Shown piece by piece: positions 1-7,596 of a stretch of DNA of 9,787 bases. How positions within the stretch are numbered: the first letter of the stretch is position 1; the number at the start of each line of letters is the position of its first letter. The DNA lies in the NCBI GenBank assembly GCA_030526765.1, contig JAUNCB010000023.1, positions 1 to 9,787 on the forward strand, read 5' to 3'. The position numbers were made by a program, and so were the translations under genes. The notes under the pieces were generated by a model. The model searched no databases, was not told where the DNA came from, and worked only from the letters and a program-made list of their open reading frames with translations. Source of the DNA: Bacillota bacterium. GTDB lineage: Bacteria > Bacillota > Clostridia > Lachnospirales > Anaerotignaceae.

Positions 1-726
1 CAGGCCATCAGCGAGCAGTATATCATGGATCTTTCCCACATGGGCTTTGTGGCAGGGCTGATGGAGGAGATCTCTCTGCCCTATGCAAAGCAGAAGGCAG
101 TCCTTTCCTGCATCAGCGAAAAGAATACCCACGGCATTCGCAGCATCTGCGCAGATGCAGGAGTTTCTGAGGAAATGATCGGCAGACTGGAGGCACTTTC
201 TGCTCTTTACGGCAGTCTGGAAGGTACACTGGAGCAGGCAAAAGCGCTTTGCTGCAATGAAAAAATGGAGCAGGCGGTGGAGGAACTGGAAAATATCCTT
301 CATTGTCTGAAGATCGGCGGACACGAAAAGAATGTCAATCTGGATTTCTCCATTGTCAACGATATGGACTATTATACAGGCATCATTTTCCAGGGCTTCA
401 TTCAGGGAGTGCCCAGCGGGATCCTCAGCGGCGGCAGATACGATAATCTCCTGCAGAAAATGGGGAAGGATGCCGATGCCATCGGCTTTGCCGTTTATCT
501 GGATCTTCTGGAACGCTTTGAAACAGCGGAACGGGAATATGATGTGGATACCCTCCTGCTTTATGAAGAGGGTGTGGATACGGCGGCACTGGCAAAGGCA
601 GCCCAGATGCTCACCGATAACGGACAGAGTGTACTGGTACAGAAAAAGAACACAGGCAATGTGAAATATAAACAACTGCTTTGCATGAAGGACAGGGGGC
701 TTGAGATCGTTGCGGAACTGGATTAA
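1..726 (+). CDS. hisZ: ATP phosphoribosyltransferase regulatory subunit HisZ (5' truncated by window)
   Basis: HisZ is a catalytically silent relative of histidyl-tRNA synthetase. It joins short-form HisG to make the active, histidine-sensitive ATP phosphoribosyltransferase of the first pathway step (family knowledge). The frame is open from base 1, so the start lies outside the window and 241 codons are visible; the ATG at base 25 is internal. Counted from the window edge, the class II synthetase-like core shows MDYYTGIIFQGF at 122-133 and SGGRYDNL at 143-150, the equivalents of the HisS motifs LDYYTG and GGRYDGL. Only about 90 residues follow GGRYD and they do not look like a full HisS anticodon-binding domain. 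That feature and the adjoining short hisG favour HisZ over HisS. The stop codon lies inside the start of hisG, implying translational coupling of two subunits needed in fixed proportion. Confidence 0.9.
   Translation, partial: QAISEQYIMDLSHMGFVAGLMEEISLPYAKQKAVLSCISEKNTHGIRSICADAGVSEEMIGRLEALSALYGSLEGTLEQAKALCCNEKMEQAVEELENILHCLKIGGHEKNVNLDFSIVNDMDYYTGIIFQGFIQGVPSGILSGGRYDNLLQKMGKDADAIGFAVYLDLLERFETAEREYDVDTLLLYEEGVDTAALAKAAQMLTDNGQSVLVQKKNTGNVKYKQLLCMKDRGLEIVAELD
694..699 (+). promoter_or_regulatory. Shine-Dalgarno site deciding the TTG start of hisG
   Basis: AGGGGG lies inside the end of hisZ. It is 10 bases before the TTG at 710 but only 1 base before the alternative in-frame TTG at 701. 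The spacing therefore favours 710. No ATG or GTG is available in a sensible position. Confidence 0.55.
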
Positions 727-1342
727 TATCGCACTGCCGAAGGGCAGACTGGGCGAAAAAGCATATGATATTTTTGAACAGATCGGCTATGGCTGCCCCG
801 CCATCCATGAAGGCGGCAGAAAGCTGATTTTTGAAAACGAGGAAAACGGTGTGCGTTATTTCTGGGTGAAGCCCTCCGATGTGGCGGTTTATGTGGAAAG
901 AGGCGCAGCGGATGTGGGCGTTGTCGGGAAGGATATCCTGCTGGAGCAGTCCTCCGATGTGTATGAGCTTCTGGATCTTGGCATGGGCAAATGTCGGATG
1001 TGTGTTGCAGGGGTGAAGGGAGAAAGACCCGATTCGGAGCATACCCTCAGAGTAGCCACCAAGTTTGTGAACATTGCCAGAGAGTATTACAGAAAGCAGT
1101 CCAGAGAGATCGATATCATCGAGCTTCACGGCTCCATTGAGATCGCACCCATTCTGAAAATGAGCGATGTCATTGTGGATATCGTGGAAACAGGAACGAC
1201 GCTGAAGGAAAACAATCTGGAAGTGAAGGAAGTCATTGTTCCCATCAGTGCAAGATTCATTGCCAATAAGGCAGGCTATAAATTCAACAATGAACGGATT
1301 CGGGAAATGTGTGAGCTGATCGCACAGAATATCGAAAAATAA
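710..1342 (+). CDS. hisG: ATP phosphoribosyltransferase catalytic subunit, short form (HisG-S)
   Basis: HisG condenses ATP with PRPP to give phosphoribosyl-ATP, the committed and feedback-controlled step. The N-terminus contains the family signature INIALPKGRLGEKAYDIFEQ, with DVGVVGKD further on. The PRPP-binding segment DIVETGTTLKENNLE is at residues 157-171 for the 710 start. At 210 residues it is the short form, lacking the C-terminal ACT-like regulatory domain of long HisG, so it should depend on HisZ, which is encoded immediately upstream. The start is unusual. No ATG is near, and TTG at 710 gives MRNWINIALPKGRL, matching the family start length with a usable ribosome site. TTG at 701 (213 residues) is the alternative. 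With 710 the gene overlaps hisZ by 17 bases. The identity is certain; the exact start is inferred. Confidence 0.95.
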   Translation: MRNWINIALPKGRLGEKAYDIFEQIGYGCPAIHEGGRKLIFENEENGVRYFWVKPSDVAVYVERGAADVGVVGKDILLEQSSDVYELLDLGMGKCRMCVAGVKGERPDSEHTLRVATKFVNIAREYYRKQSREIDIIELHGSIEIAPILKMSDVIVDIVETGTTLKENNLEVKEVIVPISARFIANKAGYKFNNERIREMCELIAQNIEK

Positions 1343-1365
1343 AGCTAAGGAGAACGAAAGATAAA

Positions 1366-1854
1366 ATGGACAATCTGAAATTGGTTTATGCCTATGACAG
1401 ACCCGATGAAGTAGGCGAGCTGTTTAAAGAATATACAGATATGCTGATCGCAGGGGATCGGGCATTTGCGGAATATCTGAAGCTTCAGAAATATGATAAG
1501 GAGCTGAAAAACCCTGCATCCAAATACGGTATGCCCGAGGGCAGGCTGTATCTGGCTTATTATGAAGATCAGCTGGCAGGCTGTGTGGGGCTCAAAAAAC
1601 TGGATGAGGAAGGCCGCTGCGAGCTGAAGCGGATGTATGTCCGTCCTCAGTTTCGCGGGAAAAAGATGGGGGAAAGGCTGCTGGAGGTCGTTCTGAAGGA
1701 TGCAAAGGAAATTGGCTATACGGCAATGCTGCTGGATACGCTGCCTTTTCTGGAAAGTGCCATCCGAATGTACCGAAAAAAGGGGTTTTATGAAATTCCC
1801 AGCTATAATGACAGCCCCCTTGATACCACCATTTATATGAAAATTGATTTGTAA
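1366..1854 (+). CDS. GNAT-family N-acetyltransferase, substrate unknown
   Basis: This 162-residue protein has one GNAT domain and should transfer an acetyl group from acetyl-CoA to an amine; the acceptor cannot be read from the sequence. The acetyl-CoA site (motif A) is LKRMYVRPQFRGKKMGERLL at residues 87-106. R97, G98 and G102 are kept, while K100 stands where many relatives have the first glycine of the RGxGxG/A loop. Motif B ends in AIRMYRKKGFYEIP (132-145), with Y136 at the usual general-acid position. No signal peptide or membrane segment is seen, so it is probably cytosolic. It sits between hisG and hisD with gaps of 23 and 20 bases, in the same direction, and is presumably cotranscribed. 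Its ribosome site AAGGAG (1347-1352) is 13 bases from the ATG, longer than optimal, and no closer in-frame start exists, so expression may be lower than its neighbours. A role in histidine metabolism is only suggested by position. Confidence 0.88.
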   Translation: MDNLKLVYAYDRPDEVGELFKEYTDMLIAGDRAFAEYLKLQKYDKELKNPASKYGMPEGRLYLAYYEDQLAGCVGLKKLDEEGRCELKRMYVRPQFRGKKMGERLLEVVLKDAKEIGYTAMLLDTLPFLESAIRMYRKKGFYEIPSYNDSPLDTTIYMKIDL

Positions 1855-1861
1855 AACAGAT

Positions 1862-1867
1862 GAGGTG
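1862..1867 (+). promoter_or_regulatory. Shine-Dalgarno site deciding the hisD start
   Basis: GAGGTG lies 7 bases before the ATG at 1875. The in-frame ATG at 1860 overlaps this site and has no ribosome site of its own, so 1875 is the likelier start. Confidence 0.65.
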
Positions 1868-1874
1868 TGGAAGC

Positions 1875-3158
1875 ATGATCAAAATATATGCTTACAAAGA
1901 CATTACAATAGATGAGATCTTCGCAAGAGAAGAAGAAAAATCCACCGTTGCCGATGTGGTGGCGGAGATCATTGCCGATGTGCGGAAAAACGGCGATCGG
2001 GCATTGAAGGCCTACTGCGAAAAATTCGACGGTGCGGCGGCAGAGGTGCTGGAGGTTTCCCAAGAGGAGAGAACAGCGGCACTGGCTGAGGTGGATGCGG
2101 AATTTATGGAGATCCTCAGGGAAGCGGCAGATCATATCCGTTCTTTCCACGAAAAACAGAAGCGGACGGATTTTGTCATCACAGAACGCCCCGGTGTGGT
2201 TCTGGGACAGAAGATCATTCCGCTGGACAGAGTGGGGCTGTATGTCCCCGGCGGCACAGCCAGCTATCCCTCCACAGTGCTGATGGACTGTATCCCTGCA
2301 AAAATCGCAGGAGTAAAGGAGGTCTGCATGGTGACCCCTGCCAAGGGCGGCAGACTGAACGCAGATATCATCGCAGCGGCAGAGGTGGCAGGTGTGGATC
2401 GTATCTTTAAGATCGGCGGCGCACAGGCGGTGGCAGCACTGGCGTATGGCACAGAATCCGTACCCAGAGTGGATAAGATCGTAGGCCCCGGCAATGCCTT
2501 TGTTGCAGAAGCGAAGAAACAGGTTTTCGGACAGGTTTCCATTGATATGATCGCAGGCCCCAGTGAAATTCTGGTGATCGCAGACGGTGCATCCGATGCG
2601 GCTGTTGTGGCGGCAGATCTGCTTTCTCAGGCGGAGCATGATAAAATGGCTTCGGCTGTTCTGGTAACGGAAAGCGAAGCACTGGCACAGGCGGTTTCCA
2701 AGGAGCTGGAACGGCAGATCCCGCTGCTGCCCAGAGCGGAAATTGCCAGAGCATCCATTGATCAGAACGGGAAGATCATTATCGTAGATACGATTGCACA
2801 GGCGATCGAGGTTTCCAATGAAATCGCGCCGGAGCATCTGGAGGTCTGCGTGGATGATCCCTTTAAATATCTGGCGGATATCCGCCATGCAGGCTCCATC
2901 TTCCTGGGCAGAAATGCGCCGGAGGCTCTGGGCGATTATTTTGCAGGGCCCAATCATACCCTGCCCACCAGCGGCACAGCCCGCTTCTCCAGTCCTCTGG
3001 GGGTGGATGATTTTATCAAGAAATCTTCTTTTACATACTATACACAGGATGCACTGGCAGCAGAAGCGGAAAAGATCGGCTTCTTTGCCAGAAGGGAAGG
3101 GCTGGAGGCCCATGCCCGCTCCGCAATGGTCAGAACGGATAAGGGGGTAATCCAATGA
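1875..3158 (+). CDS. hisD: Histidinol dehydrogenase
   Basis: HisD is a zinc enzyme that oxidises L-histidinol through histidinal to L-histidine with two NAD+, the last two pathway steps, in the cytosol. From the ATG at 1875 the protein is 427 residues, the normal family length. Key residues can be aligned with the E. coli enzyme (known Q259, H262, E326, H327, D360, H419). Here Q252 and H255 lie in SQAEHD, the catalytic pair E320-H321 in APEHLEV, D354 in [11 protein letters not shown] and H413 in EAHARSAMV. The offsets are a constant 6-7 residues, so all zinc and catalytic positions are intact. The signature region around [14 protein letters not shown] and [12 protein letters not shown] is also clear. 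An upstream ATG at 1860 would add five residues but overlaps the ribosome site. The stop overlaps the hisC start as ATGA. Confidence 0.97.
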   Translation: MIKIYAYKDITIDEIFAREEEKSTVADVVAEIIADVRKNGDRALKAYCEKFDGAAAEVLEVSQEERTAALAEVDAEFMEILREAADHIRSFHEKQKRTDFVITERPGVVLGQKIIPLDRVGLYVPGGTASYPSTVLMDCIPAKIAGVKEVCMVTPAKGGRLNADIIAAAEVAGVDRIFKIGGAQAVAALAYGTESVPRVDKIVGPGNAFVAEAKKQVFGQVSIDMIAGPSEILVIADGASDAAVVAADLLSQAEHDKMASAVLVTESEALAQAVSKELERQIPLLPRAEIARASIDQNGKIIIVDTIAQAIEVSNEIAPEHLEVCVDDPFKYLADIRHAGSIFLGRNAPEALGDYFAGPNHTLPTSGTARFSSPLGVDDFIKKSSFTYYTQDALAAEAEKIGFFARREGLEAHARSAMVRTDKGVIQ

Positions 3159-4243
3159 GCAGATTTATGAGTCCCCGTTTTGCGGGACTGGAAGCATATA
3201 CCCCCGGCGAACAGCCGCAGGATCAGGTGTATGTGAAACTGAATACAAACGAATCTCCCTATCCGCCTTCTCCCGCAGTGCTGGCGGCGGTTTCTCAGGC
3301 AGAGGCGGAAAAGCTGAACCTGTATCCCGACCCTACAGGAAAGGCGCTGAAGGAAAAGCTGGCGGCACTCTATGGTGTGGAGGCGAAGAATGTATTCCTC
3401 TCCAACGGCTCCGATGACATTCTCAATTTTGCCTTTATGGCATTCTGTGACGGAGAACGGGGAGCGGCATATCCCGAGATCAGCTACGGTTTCTATCCCG
3501 TTTATGCCGATCTTTATCATGTGGACAGTCAGGTCATTCCTCTGCAGGAGGATTTCAGTGTGGATTATCGGGATTACTGTGGCATCGGCAGAATGGTGGT
3601 CATTGCCAATCCCAATGCCCCTACGGGTATGGAGATCTCCCTTGCGGAAATCGAGGAGATCCTGAGATCCAATTCGGATCATATTGTTATCATCGATGAG
3701 GCTTATATTGATTTCGGCGGCACAAGCTGTGTGGATCTGATCAGAAAATACGATAATCTGCTGGTGGTGCAGACCTTCTCCAAATCCCGCTCCATGGCGG
3801 GGGCAAGGCTGGGCTTTGCCATTGCCGATGCAGAGATCATCGAGGATCTGGAAAAAATCAAATATTCCACCAATCCCTATAATATCAACCGTCTGACACT
3901 GGCGGCAGGAGAGGCAGCCATCGACAGCAATGAATATTATGTGGAAAATGCAAAGAAAATTGCCGAAACCAGAGAGAGTACAACGGCAAGACTGAGAGAA
4001 CTGGATTTTACGGTGCTGGATTCCAAGGCGAATTTTATCTTTGCAAAAAGCAATTCCATCAGCGGAAAAGTCATTTATGAAGAATTAAAGAAAAAAGGCG
4101 TTCTGGTACGCTTCTGGGGCAAGCGGAAAATCGAGGATTATGTCCGCATCACCATCGGCACACCGGAGCAGATGAACGTTCTGTTTGATAAATTAGAAGA
4201 AATCATCGCAGAGCAGAAAGGGGACAAATATGAGAACGAGTGA
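3155..4243 (+). CDS. hisC: Histidinol-phosphate aminotransferase
   Basis: HisC is a PLP-dependent class I/II (fold type I) aminotransferase that converts imidazole-acetol phosphate and glutamate to L-histidinol phosphate and 2-oxoglutarate. The 362-residue protein opens with the substrate-side motif [13 protein letters not shown]. It contains ANPNAPTG (N154), IIDEAYIDF (D181 and Y184, which contact the PLP ring) and [15 protein letters not shown], where K210 is the predicted Schiff-base lysine. The C-terminus has [11 protein letters not shown] with the carboxylate-binding arginine typical of the fold. The start is set by AAGGGGG at 3141-3147, 7 bases upstream, and overlaps hisD by 4 bases. 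The 3' end overlaps hisB by 14 bases. Related enzymes can also act on aromatic amino acids, but the operon position makes HisC the clear assignment. Confidence 0.96.
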   Translation: MSRFMSPRFAGLEAYTPGEQPQDQVYVKLNTNESPYPPSPAVLAAVSQAEAEKLNLYPDPTGKALKEKLAALYGVEAKNVFLSNGSDDILNFAFMAFCDGERGAAYPEISYGFYPVYADLYHVDSQVIPLQEDFSVDYRDYCGIGRMVVIANPNAPTGMEISLAEIEEILRSNSDHIVIIDEAYIDFGGTSCVDLIRKYDNLLVVQTFSKSRSMAGARLGFAIADAEIIEDLEKIKYSTNPYNINRLTLAAGEAAIDSNEYYVENAKKIAETRESTTARLRELDFTVLDSKANFIFAKSNSISGKVIYEELKKKGVLVRFWGKRKIEDYVRITIGTPEQMNVLFDKLEEIIAEQKGDKYENE

Positions 4244-4817
4244 AATCAGAAGAAAGACCGCTGAAACGGATATCTTCCTGTCCCTTTGTCTGGACGGCAG
4301 CGGCGAAAGCAGCATCAATACAGGGGTAGGCTTTCTGGATCATATGCTGACCCTGTTTGCAAAGCATGGCAGATTCGATCTGGAGGTGACCTGCAAGGGG
4401 GATATTGAGGTGGATGACCACCATTCCACAGAGGATATCGGTATCTGTCTTGGAATGGCCTTTGCGGAAGCACTGGGCGACAGCCGCGGCATCACCCGCT
4501 ATGGCGATATTACGCTCCCCATGGATGAAGCCCTTATTCTGGCTGCGGTGGATCTGGGGGGCAGAAGCCATCTGGAATACGGACTGGAGATCCCCACAGA
4601 AAAGGTGGGCACCTTCGATACGGAACTGGTGGAGGAATTCTTTATCGCCTTTGTTCGTAATGCAAAAATGAATCTGCATCTGATGCAGATGCGGGGCAGA
4701 AATTCTCACCACATCATCGAGGGTACCTTTAAGGCAGCAGCCCGTGCGCTGGCAAAGGCAGTCCGTGTGCAGGAGGCATATCAGGACGAGATTCCTTCCA
4801 CAAAGGGGGTATTATAA
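4230..4817 (+). CDS. hisB: Imidazoleglycerol-phosphate dehydratase (monofunctional)
   Basis: HisB dehydrates imidazoleglycerol phosphate to imidazole-acetol phosphate using two manganese ions. The 195-residue length matches the monofunctional enzyme: there is no N-terminal HAD phosphatase domain as in E. coli HisB, so another protein must supply the phosphatase, and hisK downstream does. Both halves of the internally duplicated fold show their metal motifs. H38 is in FLDHML, H46 in AKHG, and DDHHSTED spans 62-69. In the second half [17 protein letters not shown] begins at residue 158, with H160, H161 and E164. The ATG lies within the end of hisC, preceded by an AAAGGGG ribosome site. The stop is directly followed by the hisH start with no gap. 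Confidence 0.97.
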   Translation: MRTSEIRRKTAETDIFLSLCLDGSGESSINTGVGFLDHMLTLFAKHGRFDLEVTCKGDIEVDDHHSTEDIGICLGMAFAEALGDSRGITRYGDITLPMDEALILAAVDLGGRSHLEYGLEIPTEKVGTFDTELVEEFFIAFVRNAKMNLHLMQMRGRNSHHIIEGTFKAAARALAKAVRVQEAYQDEIPSTKGVL

Positions 4818-5435
4818 ATGATTGCAATCATTGATTACGGTGTAGGCAATTTGTTTTCCCTGCAAAGCTCTCTGAAATTTATCGGGGCTGAGGCAAAGGT
4901 GACAAATGATATAGAAGAAATCAGAGCGGCAGACCGCATCATCCTGCCAGGCGTTGGTGCCTTTGCGGATGCCATTGCAAAGCTGAGAAAGAGCGGCATG
5001 GAAGCGGTGGTGCTGGAGGAAGCGGCAAAGGGCAAGCCCCTGCTGGGGATCTGCCTTGGAATGCAGATGCTTCTGGAAAAGAATTATGAATACGGCGAGC
5101 ATGAGGGTCTGGGGCTCATCAAGGGCAGTGTGAAGCCCATTGCGCCCATGATCGGTGCAGGTCTGAAGGTGCCCCATATCGGCTGGAACGCTCTTGTTTT
5201 CCCGAAGGATAAGGAGCCTTCCAAACTTTTCCGTTATATCGAGGAGGGGGATCATGTTTATTTCGTGCATTCCTATGCAGGTGTGGACTGTGATGACTTT
5301 GTGTCCTCCAGAGCCGAATACGGCGCTATGCTGACGGCATCTGTGGAAAACGGCAATGTATACGGCACCCAGTTCCATCCCGAAAAAAGCGGCGAAGTGG
5401 GTCTGAAGATTCTGAAGGCATTCTGTGAATTATAA
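4818..5435 (+). CDS. hisH: Imidazole glycerol phosphate synthase, glutaminase subunit
   Basis: HisH is a class I (triad) glutamine amidotransferase. It hydrolyses glutamine and passes ammonia through the HisF barrel, yielding IGP and AICAR, the latter re-entering purine synthesis. The 205-residue protein begins MIAIIDYGVGNLFSLQSSL, a typical HisH N-terminus, and has the oxyanion-strand motif LPGVGAFADA. The nucleophile elbow GICLGMQML places C79 as the nucleophile, and TQFHPEKS gives H187 and E189, so the triad is complete. VPHIGWN and VYFVHSY are further family blocks. AAAGGGGG at 4802-4809 is 8 bases before the ATG. The gene abuts hisB and is separated from its partner hisF by hisA. Confidence 0.97.
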   Translation: MIAIIDYGVGNLFSLQSSLKFIGAEAKVTNDIEEIRAADRIILPGVGAFADAIAKLRKSGMEAVVLEEAAKGKPLLGICLGMQMLLEKNYEYGEHEGLGLIKGSVKPIAPMIGAGLKVPHIGWNALVFPKDKEPSKLFRYIEEGDHVYFVHSYAGVDCDDFVSSRAEYGAMLTASVENGNVYGTQFHPEKSGEVGLKILKAFCEL

Positions 5436-5440
5436 GGAGG
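5434..5440 (+). promoter_or_regulatory. Shine-Dalgarno site deciding the hisA start
   Basis: AAGGAGG follows the hisH stop and is 8 bases before the ATG at 5449. An in-frame ATG at 5425, inside hisH, would place this ribosome site within the coding sequence and add eight residues ahead of the conserved N-terminus, so it is not preferred. Confidence 0.8.
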
Positions 5441-5448
5441 TAGTCTGT

Positions 5449-6174
5449 ATGGAATTATTTCCTGCGATCGATCTGATCGGCGGCTGTGCGGTGCGTCTGG
5501 TAAAGGGCGATTATGCACAGAAAACCGTTTATAGCGAAGACCCCGCTTCCGTGGCAAAATCCTTTGCGGCGGCAGGGGCAAAATATCTCCATGTGGTGGA
5601 TCTGGAGGGGGCAAAGGACGGCGGCACCCCCAATCTGGAAACCATTCGGCATATCGTGGAAACGGGCGGTCTGCTGGTGGAGGTGGGCGGCGGCATCCGC
5701 TCCGAGGAAGTGATCCGAAAGTATCTGGATGCAGGAGTATTTCGGGTGATCCTTGGCACAGCAGCGGTGCAGAACCCTGCCTTTCTGGAGGAAATGGTAG
5801 AAAAATACGGCGAAAAAATTGCTGTTGGTGTAGATATCAAGGATGGCATGGTTGCCATCAAGGGCTGGACGGAGGTTTCACAGGAAAGCTGCTTTGCCTT
5901 CTGTGAAAAGCTTCAGAAAATCGGTGTGAAAACCATCATCTGTACGGATATTTCCAAGGACGGTCTGCTGAGCGGCACCAATCTGGAGCTGTATCAGGAG
6001 CTGTCCAAGGCATTTTCTGTGGATATCGTTGCCTCCGGCGGCGTAACCACACTGGAGGATGTAAAAAAACTGGCGGATATGGGGCTTTACGGTGCCATTC
6101 TGGGCAAGGCTCTGTATACGGGAAATATTGATCTGCAGGCGGCAGTGGCATTGACAAAGGAGGGCGAAAAATGA
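5449..6174 (+). CDS. hisA: Phosphoribosylformimino-5-aminoimidazole carboxamide ribotide isomerase
   Basis: HisA is a TIM-barrel isomerase that performs an Amadori rearrangement of ProFAR to PRFAR, the substrate of HisF. From the ATG at 5449 it is 241 residues, the usual length, and begins MELFPAIDLIGGCAVRLVKG with the catalytic D8 in AIDL. The second catalytic aspartate is D129 in VGVDIKDG. The half-barrel repeat shared with HisF is visible in the phosphate-binding segments VEVGGGIRS and IVASGGVTT, and CTDISKDGLLSGTN starts at residue 165. It follows hisH by 13 bases and overlaps hisF by 4 bases (ATGA). In actinobacteria a related protein, PriA, also does the TrpF reaction, but nothing here suggests that. 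Confidence 0.96.
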   Translation: MELFPAIDLIGGCAVRLVKGDYAQKTVYSEDPASVAKSFAAAGAKYLHVVDLEGAKDGGTPNLETIRHIVETGGLLVEVGGGIRSEEVIRKYLDAGVFRVILGTAAVQNPAFLEEMVEKYGEKIAVGVDIKDGMVAIKGWTEVSQESCFAFCEKLQKIGVKTIICTDISKDGLLSGTNLELYQELSKAFSVDIVASGGVTTLEDVKKLADMGLYGAILGKALYTGNIDLQAAVALTKEGEK

Positions 6175-6932
6175 TTACCAAACGGATCATTCCCTGTCTG
6201 GATGTAAAGGACGGCAGGGTGGTAAAGGGCGTAAAATTTGAAGGGCTTTCCGATGTATCCTCTCCTGTGGAGCTGGGAAAATATTACAGCGACTGCGGTG
6301 CCGATGAACTGGTATTTTATGATATCACCGCATCGGCAGAGGGCAGAGCCCTGTTCACAGACATTCTGACAGAGGTGGCACAGAATATCTTTATCCCTCT
6401 GACTGTGGGCGGCGGCATCAATACACTGGAGGACTTTGACCGTGTGCTGAAATGCGGTGCGGATAAGGTCAGTGTAAACAGCGGTGTCATCCGCAATCCC
6501 GAGCTGATTCGGGAAGCGGCGCAGAAATACGGCGATCAGTGCGTGGTGCTTTCCGTGGATGTGAAACGGGTAGACGGTACATTTATGGTGTTTGCCAAGG
6601 GCGGCAGAGAAAATACGGGCATGGAGGCCTTAAGCTGGATCAAACGCTGTGTGGATATGGGCGCAGGCGAGGTGGTTGTCAACAGCATCGATACCGATGG
6701 TGTGAAGGAGGGCTTTGACCTTGAACTGCTGAAGCAGGTATGCGATCTGGTGCAGGTGCCTGTCATTGCCTCCGGCGGTGCAGGCTCCATTCAGGATTTT
6801 GTGACACTGTTCCGGGAGATCCCTGCCATGGATGCAGGACTGGCGGCTTCCATCTTCCATTTCGGGGAAGTGAAGATTTCCGACCTGAAGGAAACACTGG
6901 ATCAGGAAGGCATTATTGTTCGTAAGCAATAA
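6171..6932 (+). CDS. hisF: Imidazole glycerol phosphate synthase, cyclase subunit
   Basis: HisF is a TIM-barrel synthase that uses ammonia delivered by HisH to turn PRFAR into imidazoleglycerol phosphate and AICAR. The 253-residue protein starts [20 protein letters not shown], placing D11 exactly where the T. maritima enzyme has its catalytic D11. The partner D130 is in [22 protein letters not shown] and [12 protein letters not shown] are the two phosphate-binding loops from the ancestral half-barrel duplication, and [18 protein letters not shown] is the other conserved block. AAAGGAGG at 6156-6163 is 7 bases before the start, which overlaps hisA as ATGA. The protein should dimerise with HisH, whose gene lies two positions upstream. 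Confidence 0.97.
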   Translation: MITKRIIPCLDVKDGRVVKGVKFEGLSDVSSPVELGKYYSDCGADELVFYDITASAEGRALFTDILTEVAQNIFIPLTVGGGINTLEDFDRVLKCGADKVSVNSGVIRNPELIREAAQKYGDQCVVLSVDVKRVDGTFMVFAKGGRENTGMEALSWIKRCVDMGAGEVVVNSIDTDGVKEGFDLELLKQVCDLVQVPVIASGGAGSIQDFVTLFREIPAMDAGLAASIFHFGEVKISDLKETLDQEGIIVRKQ

Positions 6933-6937
6933 AGGAG
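6931..6937 (+). promoter_or_regulatory. Shine-Dalgarno site deciding the hisIE start
   Basis: AAAGGAG overlaps the hisF stop and is 8 bases before the ATG at 6946. The in-frame ATG at 6916 within hisF has no ribosome site and would add ten non-conserved residues. Confidence 0.75.
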
Positions 6938-6945
6938 TGCGAAAT

Positions 6946-7596
6946 ATGCTTAAGATTGAAGATTTGAAATTTGACGAAAAGGGGCTGATCCCCGCAGTCG
7001 TTGTGGATACCTACAGCAAAAAAGTGCTGACTGTGGCATATATGAATCGGGAAAGCCTTGCCATCAGCATGGAGGAGGGCAGAACCTGCTTCTGGTCCCG
7101 CTCCAGACAGGAGCTCTGGAGAAAGGGTGACACCAGCGGCAATGTACAGCATATCGTTTCCATCGTGGCAGACTGTGATCGGGATGCATTAACGGTAGAA
7201 GTGGTGAAGGAGGGGCCTGCCTGTCATCTGGGCACAGAATCCTGCTTCAACGATGTGGTGTATCTGAATCCTGCGTATCCTCAGTTCTCTCTGGACGGGC
7301 TCTATGAAATGCTGGAGGGCAGAAAGAAAAATATGCCCGAGGGCTCCTATACCACATACCTCTTTGAAAAGGGCATTGATAAGATCCTGAAGAAGATCGG
7401 CGAGGAATGTACGGAGGTCATCATTGCCTCCAAGGCAGAGGATCGGGCGGAAACCATTTATGAGATCGCAGACCTTGCTTATCATGTGATGGTGATGATG
7501 GTGGAACAGGGCATTTCTCTGGAGGATATCCGTAAGGAGCTGGCAGGCAGACATGTGATCGACCATAAGGTAAAACAGGAGAAGATGACAAAATGA
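6946..7596 (+). CDS. hisI: Bifunctional phosphoribosyl-AMP cyclohydrolase / phosphoribosyl-ATP pyrophosphatase
   Basis: This 216-residue fusion (often called hisIE) carries out steps two and three: the C-terminal HisE part cleaves phosphoribosyl-ATP to PR-AMP and pyrophosphate, and the N-terminal HisI part opens the adenine ring. HisI covers about residues 1-110. It shows [16 protein letters not shown], the magnesium motif D76-C-D78-R-D80, and C77, C93 and C100. The 16- and 7-residue spacings of these cysteines equal those of the zinc cysteines of the archaeal HisI (C93, C109, C116). HisE covers about 125-205 and is an all-alpha MazG-like pyrophosphohydrolase, with E153, E154 and E157 in GEECTEV and E173 and D176 in YEIADLAYH. 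Both active sites look complete. The start at 6946 is fixed by AAAGGAG; the stop overlaps hisK as ATGA. Confidence 0.96.
   Translation: MLKIEDLKFDEKGLIPAVVVDTYSKKVLTVAYMNRESLAISMEEGRTCFWSRSRQELWRKGDTSGNVQHIVSIVADCDRDALTVEVVKEGPACHLGTESCFNDVVYLNPAYPQFSLDGLYEMLEGRKKNMPEGSYTTYLFEKGIDKILKKIGEECTEVIIASKAEDRAETIYEIADLAYHVMVMMVEQGISLEDIRKELAGRHVIDHKVKQEKMTK

Noticed and set aside
1..726. Reading the first gene as histidyl-tRNA synthetase (hisS)
   Set aside because: The synthetase-like motifs fit both families, but the short degenerate C-terminus and the overlap with a short-form hisG point to HisZ.
1833..3155. A long open frame (about 440 codons) on the minus strand opposite hisD
   Set aside because: It mirrors hisD almost exactly, its translation is rich in Cys and His without any recognisable domain, and hisD itself has all catalytic residues. 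It is a by-product of codon usage on the coding strand.
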